DNA of 48,547 bases from JAKFDK01 sp036676195 (GCA_036676195.1 JAKFDK010000085.1:1-48547), one strand, 5' to 3'. Counted from the stretch's first letter, positions 1-8,314 are shown. A program made the numbers and translations. The notes: a model not told the origin generated them from the letters alone.

Positions 1-825
1 GGCGTCCACCCGCTCGGCGATGACATGGTCGCTGGGGAGGGCGAGGCGGAGCCGGCGCGCTTGTGCCCGGACCAGGAGGTCCCTCGCCACCTCCAGCCGG
101 TCCGTCTCCACGCGGGAGGCCCCCACGGGCACCCCCTGGGCAGCCAGGAAGGTGTAGGCCATGGCCCCGCCGATGAGGAGCGCATCCACCCGGTCCAGGA
201 GAGTCCGGATCACCCCGATCTTGTCCGAGACCTTGGCCCCCCCCAGGATCGCCACGAAGGGGCGGTGGGGGGCCTCGAGGAGCTGCCCCAGGTACTGCAG
301 TTCCTGCTGCAGGAGGAAGCCGGCGGCCGCCACCGGGACGAAGCGGGTGACGCCGACCGTGGAGGCGTGGGCCCGGTGGGCCGCCCCGAAGGCGTCGTTC
401 ACGTAGATGTCGCAGAGCGCGGCCAACGCTCGGCTGAAGGCCTCGTCATTCCGCTCGTCCCCCGCGTGGAAGCGGCAGTTCTCCAGCATGAGGATGTCCC
501 CGGGGCGCATGCCGGCCGCGGCGGCCGCCACCTCCTCCCCGACGCAGTCCGGGGCCATGGGGACCGGGCGGCCCAGCAGCTCCCCCAGGCGGGCCGCCAC
601 CGGGGCGAGGCTGAGGGCACCGTCCCGCTTCCCCTTGGGCCGGCCGAGGTGGGAGAGGCAGAGGACGCGGGCCCCCCGCTCCAGGCCGTACCGGATGGTG
701 GGGAGCGCCGCCCGGATGCGGGTGTCGTCTGTGACCTGCCCGCCCTGGAGCGGGACGTTGAAGTCCACGCGGAGCAGGACCCGCTTCTCCTTGAGCTCCA
801 GGTCACCGATGGAGAGCTTGGCCAC
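1..825 (-). CDS. pgk: Phosphoglycerate kinase, 3' end cut by window edge
   Basis: Cytosolic glycolytic enzyme that transfers phosphate from 1,3-bisphosphoglycerate to ADP. The 275 visible codons cover the N-terminal substrate domain and the start of the nucleotide domain. Recognisable motifs in order are VDFNVP near residue 20, HLGRPKG near 60, the LENCRFH segment, VNDAFGAAHRAHAS, GGAKVSDK and LIGGAMA. The reading frame is open to base 1, so roughly the last third of a usual 390-400 residue protein lies outside the window. I start it at the GTG at 825-823, preceded by AGGGAG; it lies just downstream of a small secreted-protein gene and of gap, the usual glycolytic neighbour. Codon choice (CTC, GTC, TCC and GGG rich) differs from the rest of the window (see the gap entry). 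Family assignment is secure. Confidence 0.95.
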   Translation of the reverse strand, partial: MAKLSIGDLELKEKRVLLRVDFNVPLQGGQVTDDTRIRAALPTIRYGLERGARVLCLSHLGRPKGKRDGALSLAPVAARLGELLGRPVPMAPDCVGEEVAAAAAGMRPGDILMLENCRFHAGDERNDEAFSRALAALCDIYVNDAFGAAHRAHASTVGVTRFVPVAAAGFLLQQELQYLGQLLEAPHRPFVAILGGAKVSDKIGVIRTLLDRVDALLIGGAMAYTFLAAQGVPVGASRVETDRLEVARDLLVRAQARRLRLALPSDHVIAERVDA

Positions 826-835
826 AGGCTCCCTG

Positions 836-1135
836 TCAGAAGGGGCGGATGCTGACCGCCGCGAGGCCTCCTCCCCCCTCCTTCCGGAACTTCACCAGGA
901 CAGTCTCCCCGGCGGCGATCCCCTTGAGCTGCTCCGCCGTGACCCTGAAGCGCACCGCGTGGCCGGTCTCGGCGTCCCGGATGATCAGGAGACCCCGGGT
1001 CCCGTCCAGCTCCGTCACCTGCCCGATGTGCCCATCGGGCCCGGCCGCCGGGCAGGCCGCACCCGGTGCCGGTCCCCCCGTCACCAGGGCGGCCGCGAGA
1101 GCCCCCGCCAGCAGGCCGCCCGTCCGCCTTCGCAT
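836..1135 (-). CDS. Small secreted hypothetical protein between gap and pgk
   Basis: About 99 residues. The N-terminus MRRR followed by an alanine/leucine-rich hydrophobic stretch looks like a Sec signal peptide ending near AAC around residue 28. The mature part is a compact charged domain of about 70 residues with alternating beta-like segments (GQVTELDG, GLLIIRD, VRFRVTAEQL, ETVLVKFR), suggestive of a small beta-barrel, but I do not recognise a named family. The ATG at 1135 has a strong GGGGGG site 6-9 bases upstream; an in-frame upstream ATG at 1192 has no such site. The stop lies 10 bp before pgk, so the two are probably co-transcribed. Insertion of a secreted protein between gap and pgk is unusual. 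Confidence 0.6.
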   Translation of the reverse strand: MRRRTGGLLAGALAAALVTGGPAPGAACPAAGPDGHIGQVTELDGTRGLLIIRDAETGHAVRFRVTAEQLKGIAAGETVLVKFRKEGGGGLAAVSIRPF

Positions 1136-1175
1136 CGTTTTTCCCCCCTTGCCCGCCAGGGCGCCCGACCCCCTA

Positions 1176-1336
1176 GTGCCGGGCCAACTCACTTCGCCTC
1201 ACTTCGTTCTCCGACCACCCTTCGGGTGGTGCCCGCGGCGGTCCGGAGCGTACCCGAGCGTACGCCTCCCCACCCACCTCCGGTGGGTACCCGCTCCTCC
1301 CTCGGGCCTCGTGAGGCTCGTCATTTGGCCCGGCAC
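1176..1336. repeat. 161-bp palindromic element with 12-bp terminal inverted repeats
   Basis: The ends are perfect inverted repeats: GTGCCGGGCCAA at 1176-1187 and TTGGCCCGGCAC at 1325-1336. The interior is a chain of smaller hairpins, including ACCACCC-TTC-GGGTGGT near 1214-1230, ACCCACC-TCC-GGTGGGT near 1273-1289 and GCCTCGTGAGGC near 1306-1318. There is no open reading frame of note and no obvious target-site duplication. It looks like a non-autonomous mobile palindrome (MITE or REP-like). It fills the space between gap and the small secreted gene and would form strong RNA structure on either strand. I see only one copy in this window, so the repeat status is inferred from structure. Confidence 0.55.
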
Positions 1337-1380
1337 CCCAGTCGTCGCATGAGCACTATCTCCAATTCGTTGGAGTCACA

Positions 1381-2388
1381 CTAGCCGCGCCTGGCGAGGT
1401 AGAGGAGCAGATCGCGCACCCGGCAGGAGTAGCCCCACTCGTTGTCGTACCAGGCCAGGACCTTCACCATGGTCCCGTCGATGACGTTGGTGGAGGGGCC
1501 GTCCACGATGGCGGAGAGGGGGTTCCCGTTGAAGTCCACCGAGACCAGCTCCTCCTCCACGAATCCCAGGATCCCCTTCAGCTCCCCGTCGGCCGCCTTC
1601 CGCAGGGCGGCGTTGACCTCCTGCACCGTCATCACCTTCTCCGTCTCGGCCACCAGGTCCACCAGCGAGACGTTGGGGGTGGGGATCCGGATGGCGATCC
1701 CGTGCAATTTCCCCTGCAGCTGCGGCAGGACGAGCCCGATGGCCTTGGCGGCGCCGGTGGCCGTGGGGATCTGGGAGAGGCCGGCCGCCCGGGCCCGGCG
1801 CAGGTCCTTGTGGGGGAAATCCAGAATGACCTGGTCGTTGGTGTAGCTGTGCACGGTGTTCATCATGCCCTTGACTACCCCGAAGGTGTGGTGCAGTACC
1901 TTCGCCACCGGAGCCAGGCAATTGGTGGTGCAGGACGCATTCGAAATAATGGTGTGCCGGGCCGGGTCATACTGCTCGTGGTTGACGCCCATGACCACCG
2001 TGATGTCCTCGCCCTTGGCCGGGGCGGAAATGATCACCTTGCGGGCGCCGCCGGTCAGGTGCGCCCTGGCCTTGTCGCCGTCGGTAAAGCGACCGGTGGA
2101 CTCAATCACCACATCGACCCCGGCCGCCGCCCAGGGGATCTCCGCCGGATCCTTCACCGCCGTGACCCCGATGCGGCGCCCGTTTACGATCAGGGCGTCT
2201 TCGCTGTGGCCCACCTCGGCCGCCAGTTCACCAAAGTTGGAATCATATTTGAGCAGGTGAGCGGAAGTGGCCGGTGGGGTAAGATCGTTGATGGCCACCA
2301 CTTCAATGCCCGGGCGGTCAAGCGCAATCCGGAACAACCGGCGTCCGATGGAACCAAATCCGTTAATACCAACTCGAATCATGCCCAC
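1381..2388 (-). CDS. gap: Glyceraldehyde-3-phosphate dehydrogenase
   Basis: Cytosolic NAD-dependent oxidation and phosphorylation of glyceraldehyde-3-phosphate; 335 residues, normal length. Visible: Rossmann motif INGFGSIGR at residues 8-16, AIND (residues 32-35) favouring NAD, catalytic Cys153 in SNASCTTNC, His180 in NTVHSYTNDQ, and the C-terminal WYDNEWGYS. GTG at 2388 is used because GGAGG lies 10 bases upstream; ATG at 2382 is possible. It lies 47 bp behind the ROK regulator and is probably controlled by it. Odd: codon usage changes around codon 195-205 (about 1.78-1.80 kb). Upstream it uses GGC, CTG and ATT; downstream it uses GGG, CTC, TCC and ATC, like pgk. That may mark an assembly join or recombination in a conserved gene. 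Confidence 0.93.
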   Translation of the reverse strand: MGMIRVGINGFGSIGRRLFRIALDRPGIEVVAINDLTPPATSAHLLKYDSNFGELAAEVGHSEDALIVNGRRIGVTAVKDPAEIPWAAAGVDVVIESTGRFTDGDKARAHLTGGARKVIISAPAKGEDITVVMGVNHEQYDPARHTIISNASCTTNCLAPVAKVLHHTFGVVKGMMNTVHSYTNDQVILDFPHKDLRRARAAGLSQIPTATGAAKAIGLVLPQLQGKLHGIAIRIPTPNVSLVDLVAETEKVMTVQEVNAALRKAADGELKGILGFVEEELVSVDFNGNPLSAIVDGPSTNVIDGTMVKVLAWYDNEWGYSCRVRDLLLYLARRG

Positions 2389-2435
2389 GGTAACGTCGCC
2401 TCCCTGACTAATAGCATGCTCGCATTCCAGTCCAA

Positions 2436-3632
2436 TCAGGGGAAACTCGGCGGGGCCAGGAGCGGAGCCGTGATCAGAGCGGCGGCACCAACGGCCACAC
2501 CCTCTTCACCCCGGGTGGCCGCCACAATCTGCGCCCGGCGGCCCTGCACCGGCAGTGCCCGGTCCAGGGCCGTTTCCCGCAGGGGACCGAGCAGGTATTC
2601 ACCCGCCCGGCTGGTGCCGCCGCCAATCACCACCCGCTCCGGATTCAGCAGGTTGATCAGGTTGCCCACCGCCACGCCGATGGCCCGCCCCGCCCCGGCG
2701 AGGACCTCGCGGGCCAGGGCGTCGCCCTGCCAAGCGGCCGCGATGACATGGGTGGCCAGCACCCGGTCCGGGTCGCCACCGGCTAGAGCGACCACAGCAG
2801 AGGGCCGCCCCTGCCGGATCTGCCGGACGGCGGCCCCGGCAATGGCCCCCGCCGCCGCCACGGCTTCCAGGCAGCCATAGCGACCGCAGGCGCAGCGGGG
2901 ACCTTCGGCGGCCACCGCCGTATGGCCCAGTTCGCCCGCCCCCTGGTCCACCCCGGCATACAGGGCGCCCCCCAGGTAAATGCCGGCGCCAATGCTGACG
3001 CCCACCCGCACCGCCACCAGACTGCGGATGGGAACAGCGCTGCGCTGTGCCTCGCCCAGGGCGAGGCAGCGGGCGTCGTTCTCCACCACCACCGGCAGAC
3101 CGGTGGGCGCCGCCAGCAGGGCGGCGGCCGGCTGCGGCGGCCCCGGAAAGTGCGGGCTGCCGCACCAGATGCCCTGCCCCCGGTCCACCAGCCCGGTGAC
3201 GCCCAGTCCGATCCCGGCCACCGGCACCCCGGCGGGGGCCAGGGCGACGGTATCCTGCACCGCGGCCGTCACCCTGGCCATGGCGAGGGCCGGGTCGGCG
3301 GTGGTGATCCGTTCCTTGTGCCGGGCCAGCACTTCGCCCTGCAGGTCGCAGACAACGACCCGGATATGGCCGGCGGACAGTTCGGCGCCCACCGCCACCC
3401 GCGCGACCGGGTTGAACTGCAGCAGCACCGGACGGCGACCTCCGGAGGACTCGCCCGGACCCAGTTCGGTCACCCACCCTTCGTCCAATAGCTCAGCCAC
3501 CAGAGCCGATACGGTGGGGCGGGTGAGCCCGGTGGCATCGGCCACCTCGGCCCGCGCCAGCGGGCCACTGCTGTGGATGGTGTGCAGGATGCGCTGCCGG
3601 TTCAGCCCCTTGATCAGCTCCGGCCCGCTCAC
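2436..3632 (-). CDS. ROK-family transcriptional regulator (NagC/XylR type)
   Basis: About 398 residues. The N-terminal winged helix (residues 8-70; RAEVADATGLTRPTVS is the helix-turn-helix) would bind operator DNA. The rest is an ROK sugar-kinase-like domain: a glycine-rich phosphate-binding segment at GIGLGVTGLVD, the catalytic-type Asp in VVENDARC, GAGELGHT, and the zinc-binding CACGRYGCLE signature. Members with the winged helix repress sugar-metabolism genes and respond to a sugar or sugar phosphate. The GTG start at 3632 has an AAGGTGA site. gap follows 47 bp downstream, so this is likely a glycolysis or sugar-responsive regulator of its own operon. An inverted repeat and a promoter lie just upstream. 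The effector cannot be told from sequence. Confidence 0.85.
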   Translation of the reverse strand: MSGPELIKGLNRQRILHTIHSSGPLARAEVADATGLTRPTVSALVAELLDEGWVTELGPGESSGGRRPVLLQFNPVARVAVGAELSAGHIRVVVCDLQGEVLARHKERITTADPALAMARVTAAVQDTVALAPAGVPVAGIGLGVTGLVDRGQGIWCGSPHFPGPPQPAAALLAAPTGLPVVVENDARCLALGEAQRSAVPIRSLVAVRVGVSIGAGIYLGGALYAGVDQGAGELGHTAVAAEGPRCACGRYGCLEAVAAAGAIAGAAVRQIRQGRPSAVVALAGGDPDRVLATHVIAAAWQGDALAREVLAGAGRAIGVAVGNLINLLNPERVVIGGGTSRAGEYLLGPLRETALDRALPVQGRRAQIVAATRGEEGVAVGAAALITAPLLAPPSFP

Positions 3633-3651
3633 GCGTTCACCTTCTTTCGCT

Positions 3652-3677
3652 ACTTATGTAAATACGCTTTACTAAGT
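3652..3677. promoter_or_regulatory. Candidate ROK operator (inverted repeat)
   Basis: ACTTATGTAAA at 3652-3662 and TTTACTAAGT at 3668-3677 are inverted copies with one bulged base, separated by five bases. It lies 20 bp upstream of the ROK gene start and downstream of a promoter-like sequence, the position expected for autoregulation. AT-rich palindromes of this kind are typical of NagC/XylR-type regulators; the pairing with this regulator is inferred. Confidence 0.45.
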
Positions 3678-3718
3678 GAGCGGTTGATGAGGCGACCTTG
3701 TGGGCCGCCCTTGCTTTA

Positions 3719-3747
3719 ATGGTAACCTATTCCTGATACTTTTACAA
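3719..3747 (-). promoter_or_regulatory. Candidate promoter of the ROK-gap operon
   Basis: On the minus strand, TTGTAA (3747-3742) and TACCAT (3724-3719) are separated by 17 bases, in an AT-rich stretch within the 183-bp space between the ROK and LysR genes. Each box matches four or so of six consensus bases, so the call is tentative. The rest of this intergenic space holds a direct repeat of TTTACAA near 3741 and 3752. Confidence 0.35.
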
Positions 3748-3815
3748 GGTCCTTTACAAAAGTTTGCCCTCCTGACCGCTCGGCCAGCGAACGGCACGCC
3801 CCACCTCGGATGCCT

Positions 3816-4739
3816 TCAGGGGGCCGGCACGTCGTCGCAGGTGGTGGGCAGGGGCGTCTGGCGGAGAAAGTCGCGAAAGGCGGCCGCCGCCGGACTCAGC
3901 CGTCGCCCGGGGTATCCGGCCAGGTAAAAGCTACGGGCCATGTGCAGCCCGATCACCCGCACAAGGGCCAGCCGGCCGGCGGCCAGTTCCCAGTCGACCG
4001 CCATCCGGCTGATGATGCCCCAGCCCAGCCCGGCTGCCACCGCCTGTTTGATGGCATCGTTGCCAGCCAGTTCCATCACCGGTTCGACCGGAATTCCCAG
4101 GGCGCGCAACCGGTCCTCGGCCACCTCGCGGGTGCTGGAGCCAGGTTCACGCAGGATCAGGGGGTGGCGGCCCAGTTCAGCCGGGGCCACCGGGGCACCG
4201 GCCGCCAACGGCTCGCCGGGGGCGGCAATTACGGCCAGACAGTCGCGGCATACCGGCTCCAGGTCCAATTCCGGATGGCCGGTGCTGTCCTCCCCCACCA
4301 CTGCCAGGTCCAGTTCGGCCTGGGCCAGGCGCGCTTCCACCTCCCGGGTATTGCCAATCCACAGGCGGACCCGGATGCCCGGGTGTACCTGCCGGAAAGC
4401 GCCCAGCACCGGGGGTAGCAGGTAGGTGCCGGGGATGGTGCTGGCGCCCAGCGTGACCTGGCCGCTGTGCAGCCCCTTCAGGTCGGCCATGGCTTCCTCG
4501 GCCAGTGCCGTCAGGTGGAAAATCCGCCGGGCGTAGTCATAGAGCAGTTCACCGGGTTGGGTCAGTTGCAGCGCCCGGCCCACCTGCTCCACCAGCGGCA
4601 CACCCAGGGTTTGCTCCAGCTTGCGCACCTGCATGGAGACATTGGGCTGGGAGACGCCCAACTGTTCGGCCGCCCGGGAAAAGCTCGCCCCGGCCGCCAC
4701 GTAGTAGAATACCCGCAGGTGGTTCAGGTTCAGATGCAT
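3816..4739 (-). CDS. LysR-family transcriptional regulator
   Basis: 307 residues, normal for the family. The N-terminal winged helix-turn-helix is residues 3-60 (LRVFYYVAAGASFSRAAEQL, then VSQPNVSMQVRKLE). The C-terminal two-lobed effector domain begins near GQVTLGAS (residue 91). The domain resembles the CysL/CbbR-like subgroup (GNTREVEARL, GNDAIKQAVAAGLG). I use the ATG at 4739, which has an ideal GGAGGGAGA site 7 bases upstream; the reading frame extends farther upstream through cinA without a real start. It lies 52 bp after cinA on the same strand. Its target and effector are unknown; LysR regulators usually act on a divergent neighbour, and none is divergent here. Confidence 0.88.
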   Translation of the reverse strand: MHLNLNHLRVFYYVAAGASFSRAAEQLGVSQPNVSMQVRKLEQTLGVPLVEQVGRALQLTQPGELLYDYARRIFHLTALAEEAMADLKGLHSGQVTLGASTIPGTYLLPPVLGAFRQVHPGIRVRLWIGNTREVEARLAQAELDLAVVGEDSTGHPELDLEPVCRDCLAVIAAPGEPLAAGAPVAPAELGRHPLILREPGSSTREVAEDRLRALGIPVEPVMELAGNDAIKQAVAAGLGWGIISRMAVDWELAAGRLALVRVIGLHMARSFYLAGYPGRRLSPAAAAFRDFLRQTPLPTTCDDVPAP

Positions 4740-4791
4740 CGGCCGCTCTCCCTCCTGCTGCAGACCTTCGGCGATGCCGGCGGTGGTGGGA

Positions 4792-6039
4792 TCAGGCTTC
4801 CCCCAGGTAGGCCCACAGGTAGGCCAGGGCATACTGGGCCGCCCACTGCCGGATTTCGGCCCGACCGCCGCGGAAGTGAAAGCGGCGCGCCTTGCTGACC
4901 CCGGGGCCGTGCAGGCCGATCCAGACGGTGCCCACCGGCTTTTCCGCCGTACCGCCGTCGGGTCCGGCCACCCCGCTGACGGAAACCGCCACGGTGGCCC
5001 CGCTGCGCCGGGCGGCCCCGGCGGCCATTTCCAGCACGGTGGCCTCGGAAACCGCCCCATCCGTCTGCAGGGTTTCCGCCCGCACCCCCGGCAGGTCCTG
5101 TTTGGCGGCGTTACTGTAGGTGACATACCCGGCCAGCAGGTAGGTTGAACTCCCGGGGATGTCGGTGATGCGTTTACTGATCAGGCCGCCGGTACAGGAT
5201 TCGGCCAGGGCCAGCGTCCACCCGCGCTCCCTCAGCCGCGCCCCCACCGCCTCTTCCAGGGTGGTTTCATCGACCCCAAAGATATGCTTGCCCAGGCGGC
5301 GGCGGATTTCCGCCTCCAGCGGCGCCCAGCGGGCCTCGGCCTCGGCCAGTTCGCCGGTTTTGGTAGCCATGCGCAGGTGCACCTCGCCTGCCTTGGCGTA
5401 CGGCGCCAGCGATGGGTCCTGCTGGTTTTGCATCAGATCCAGTATTTCCTGTTCCACCGCCGACTCCCCCATGCCGCAAATGCGCAAGGTGCGGCTGAAC
5501 AGCTTCAGCCGGGCGCCGCCCATCTGTTCGGTCAGGAAGGGGATCACGTGGTCATGCAGCATCTTCTTGAATTCGTGGGGCGGGCCGGGCAGCAGGAGAA
5601 TGACCTTATCGCCGACGGGAATGTTGAGGCCAGGGGCGGTGCCGACGGGGTTGGGCATCATCCGGCCGCCCCGGGGCACCATGGCCTGCCGCACGTTGTT
5701 TTCCGGCATGTCCTTGCCGGTGCGGCGGCTGAACCAATCCCGCAGTTCCTGCAGGTAGGTTTCGTTCAACTCAAGCGGGCGCCCGGCCACCTCGGCCGCC
5801 ACCTCGCGGGTAAGATCATCTTGGGTGGGCCCCAACCCGCCCGAGGTAATAACCACGTCGGACCGGGTCAGCGCCAGCCGCAGGGCGCCAGCCAGGCGGT
5901 CGGCGTTGTCACCGACAGTACTCTGATAAAACTGGTCCACGCCCAGTTCAGCCAGCCGCTGGGCGATGTACTGGGCGTTGCTGTTCAGGATTTCGCCCAA
6001 CAACAGCTCCGTTCCAACGAATATCGTCTCTGCAATCAT
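4792..6039 (-). CDS. cinA: CinA-family protein with nicotinamide-nucleotide amidase domain
   Basis: 415 residues. The N-terminal MoaB/MogA-like domain (residues 1-170: FVGTELLLGEILNSN, TSGGLGPTQDD, LLLPGPPHEF) is, in characterised homologues, an ADP-ribose pyrophosphatase. The C-terminal domain (about 255-415: LALAESCTGG, GYVTYSN, SVSGVAGPDGG, KPVGTVWIGL) is the PncC-type deamidase that returns NMN to NAD synthesis. Together they form a cytosolic pyridine-nucleotide recycling enzyme. Start at ATG 6039 with GGGAGG 8 bases upstream; the in-frame extension to 6378 is antisense to another gene and is not used. Divergently arranged to the coiled-coil gene at 6143. The name cinA comes from competence loci; nothing here shows a competence link. 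Confidence 0.92.
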   Translation of the reverse strand: MIAETIFVGTELLLGEILNSNAQYIAQRLAELGVDQFYQSTVGDNADRLAGALRLALTRSDVVITSGGLGPTQDDLTREVAAEVAGRPLELNETYLQELRDWFSRRTGKDMPENNVRQAMVPRGGRMMPNPVGTAPGLNIPVGDKVILLLPGPPHEFKKMLHDHVIPFLTEQMGGARLKLFSRTLRICGMGESAVEQEILDLMQNQQDPSLAPYAKAGEVHLRMATKTGELAEAEARWAPLEAEIRRRLGKHIFGVDETTLEEAVGARLRERGWTLALAESCTGGLISKRITDIPGSSTYLLAGYVTYSNAAKQDLPGVRAETLQTDGAVSEATVLEMAAGAARRSGATVAVSVSGVAGPDGGTAEKPVGTVWIGLHGPGVSKARRFHFRGGRAEIRQWAAQYALAYLWAYLGEA

Positions 6040-6142
6040 CGTTTTGGCCTCCCTTTCATCCCCAAGCCGTAGGATTCTCCAGGCCCGGCATGGCTCCCTG
6101 CCAGCGGTGGCGGGCATCCTAATCCAGCAGGGGGTGGCATGG

Positions 6143-6631
6143 ATGGATAGGGAACTCAACGGCCTGGTCCGGGATTTGCTGGACCAGCAGGAGGGCATCG
6201 CCGCCATAGAGGTGGTGCGGCAACTGGCCCGGGCCAAGCACCAGTTGGCCCGGGAGTTGGAGGCCAACCTCAAGCAACTGCGGGAGGTCCTGAAAGAAAC
6301 CGAACGGATCGCCGGGGATATGGAATCTGTGCTCAAGGAAGCCCAGTCCCCGACCGCCGGCCGGGGCAACGGCGGCAAACACGAACAGTCCCAGCGCCGG
6401 CCGGACCCGGAGCAGGGCGACTTCCGGCGCGGGGCCGAGCCCTTGCGGGGCGGGGACGACCGGCCGGAGGAGCCGCGGGCGGCAGGGCGGTTCCGTCCCG
6501 CCCGCAGGGCGCGCCCGGTGGGGGGAAACGACCACCCGGCCGAAGCCGGTTACGACGGCGCCCCGGGGGGCCGCGGCCGGTCGGAAGGCGACCAGGACTC
6601 GGGCGGCCGCAACCCCCAGCAACTGCATTAA
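6143..6631 (+). CDS. Hypothetical coiled-coil protein with disordered charged tail
   Basis: 162 residues. Residues 1-68 are strongly helical and heptad-like (LVRDLLDQQEGIA, ARAKHQLARELEANLK, LREVLKETERIAGDM). The remainder, from about residue 72, is low-complexity: glycine, arginine, proline and acidic residues, with no predicted fold. ATG 6143 has AGGGGG about 7 bases upstream; GTG 6134 is an alternative. It is followed directly by a strong stem-loop and diverges from cinA. I do not recognise a family. The charged tail could bind nucleic acid or polyanions, but that is only a guess from composition. Confidence 0.6.
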   Translation: MDRELNGLVRDLLDQQEGIAAIEVVRQLARAKHQLARELEANLKQLREVLKETERIAGDMESVLKEAQSPTAGRGNGGKHEQSQRRPDPEQGDFRRGAEPLRGGDDRPEEPRAAGRFRPARRARPVGGNDHPAEAGYDGAPGGRGRSEGDQDSGGRNPQQLH

Positions 6632-6659
6632 GGCCGGGGGCGCCATTCGCCCCCGGCCT
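6631..6659 (+). terminator. Stem-loop terminator after the coiled-coil gene
   Basis: Perfect 12-bp stem, AGGCCGGGGGCG (6631-6642) with CGCCCCCGGCCT (6648-6659), and a five-base loop. It starts within the stop codon. The following GATTTGCC is only weakly T-rich, so termination efficiency is uncertain. It also separates the gene from the convergent FtsH-like gene. Confidence 0.6.
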
Positions 6660-6724
6660 GATTTGCCCTATTCATTCATGCCCGGTTCGTAGCGACGGTA
6701 ACCCGGACCGGCCGCCGGGGCGGC

Positions 6725-8314
6725 TCAGCCCGTAACGCCGACCGCCTCCGGTTCAGCCGCTGCTTCTTCAGCCGGGGCATCCGGTGCAGCCGCGGCCGCT
6801 GCGGTGGCATGCGCCGCCGCCAGGGTCCGCAGTTCAGCGCCCGAGATGACCTCGCGCTCCGTCAGAATCGCCGCCACTGCCTCCAGCACCGCCACCCGTT
6901 CGCTCAGGAAGGTGCGCACCACCTCTTCCTGGGTGGCGATGATGTGCTGTTTCATCTCGTTTTCCCGGCCCCGGTCCAGGGTATCCGGGTCTACCACGCC
7001 CAGTTCGGACAGACCGCTCAGAATAATCTTCTGGGCCAGGTCCACCACCTGCTCGAAGTCTGCCCGGGCACCGGTGGAGCGGCTGCCAAAGCAGAGTTCC
7101 TCGGCCACTGCACCGGCCAGGGCTACCCGCACCTGACCTTCCAGCATGGCCCGTGTGTACAGGTAACGGTCCTCGCCGGGGTGGCTGCGGACATAGCCCA
7201 TGGCCCGGCCCCGGGGCGTGACGGTGACGGTGGCCACCGAGCCTGGCTCAACCCATTCGCCCACCAGGGCATGCCCGGCCTCGTGGATGGCGACCCGGCG
7301 CTTTTCGTCGGCGCGCGGGCGGCGGTCCACCTTTTCGCCCAGGATCACCTTGTCGACCGCTTCAGTCAGATGCCGCTGCTGCACCTCGGCGCTGCCCTCC
7401 CGCAGGGCCAGAATCGCCGCCTCGTTCAGCAGCGCCTCGAGCTGGGCGCCGGAGAAGCTGAAGGTCTCCTTCGCCACCTGCTCCAGGTCCACATCGGCCG
7501 CCATCGGCTTGCCCTTGGCGTGGATTTGCAAGATCCCCGCCCGGCCGGTCAGGTCGGGCAGATCCACCTGCACCAGGCGGTCGAACCGTCCTGGCCGCAG
7601 CAGGGCCGGATCCAGCAGGTCGGGCCGGTTGGTGGCCCCAATCACCAGAACCTGAACTTCCTCATCGACCTGGATGCCGTCCATTTCAATCAGCAACTGG
7701 TTCAGGGTCTGGTCGTATTCCATGTGGCTGGAGTGGAAACCCCGCCGGCCGCCCAGCACCTCTACCTCGTCCAGGAAGATGATGGCCGAGCGGCGGCTGC
7801 TCTGGCGGGCCTGTTCCCGGGCGTGCTTGAACAGCTCACGCACCCGGGCGGCGCCCACACCAGCGTACATTTCCACAAACTCGGAACCGCTGGCAGCCAT
7901 GAACACCGAATTGGTGTACGAGGCCGCCGCCTTGGCCAGCAGGGTCTTGCCGGTACCGGGCGGGCCGGTGAGCAGGATGCCCTTGAGCGGGCGAATCCCC
8001 ATGCGCTTGATCCGGTCCCGCTGCACAATGAAGTCCAGGGCTTCCTGGAGCTCCTTCTTGGCCGCCCCCTGGCCGCCGATCTCAGTAAACTGCACGGTGG
8101 GAATGGTGGTGCCTGTGCCCGGTCCGGCCACCGTGCGCGGACGGCCCATGCCCGACCGCATGGCGGGCGACTGGGACACCACCAGCAGGACGGCGGCCAT
8201 GGCCAGGGCCGGCAGCACGTTGTAACCCTGCAGTGTCAGGTACACCCCGCCGCCCAGGCAGATGCCCAGCAGCAGTTCCTTAACCGGCCACTTGGCTTGC
8301 TTGGCTGGCCTCAT
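6725..8314 (-). CDS. Short FtsH-like membrane AAA+ zinc protease
   Basis: 529 residues. Two closely spaced membrane segments (about 12-30 and 33-47) replace the usual pair separated by a roughly 70-residue extracytoplasmic domain, so this is a short FtsH variant. The AAA+ module has Walker A GPPGTGKT (117-124), pore loop FVEMYAGVGA (146-155), Walker B IIFLDE (179-183) and the second-region-of-homology GATNRP...RPGRFDR. The protease has HEAGH at 344-348 and the third zinc ligand Asp419 in RADFEQ, so both activities look intact. The C-terminus is an alanine- and acid-rich tail. The ATG overlaps the stop of the upstream membrane-protein gene (ATGA), implying translational coupling. Likely a paralogue rather than the housekeeping FtsH. 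Confidence 0.88.
   Translation of the reverse strand: MRPAKQAKWPVKELLLGICLGGGVYLTLQGYNVLPALAMAAVLLVVSQSPAMRSGMGRPRTVAGPGTGTTIPTVQFTEIGGQGAAKKELQEALDFIVQRDRIKRMGIRPLKGILLTGPPGTGKTLLAKAAASYTNSVFMAASGSEFVEMYAGVGAARVRELFKHAREQARQSSRRSAIIFLDEVEVLGGRRGFHSSHMEYDQTLNQLLIEMDGIQVDEEVQVLVIGATNRPDLLDPALLRPGRFDRLVQVDLPDLTGRAGILQIHAKGKPMAADVDLEQVAKETFSFSGAQLEALLNEAAILALREGSAEVQQRHLTEAVDKVILGEKVDRRPRADEKRRVAIHEAGHALVGEWVEPGSVATVTVTPRGRAMGYVRSHPGEDRYLYTRAMLEGQVRVALAGAVAEELCFGSRSTGARADFEQVVDLAQKIILSGLSELGVVDPDTLDRGRENEMKQHIIATQEEVVRTFLSERVAVLEAVAAILTEREVISGAELRTLAAAHATAAAAAAPDAPAEEAAAEPEAVGVTG

Noticed and set aside
25..855. 276-residue open frame on the plus strand opposite pgk
   Set aside because: It is the antisense shadow of a well-supported pgk; high GC keeps the opposite strand open. 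Its residues are Arg/Pro/Gly/His-rich with no family pattern.
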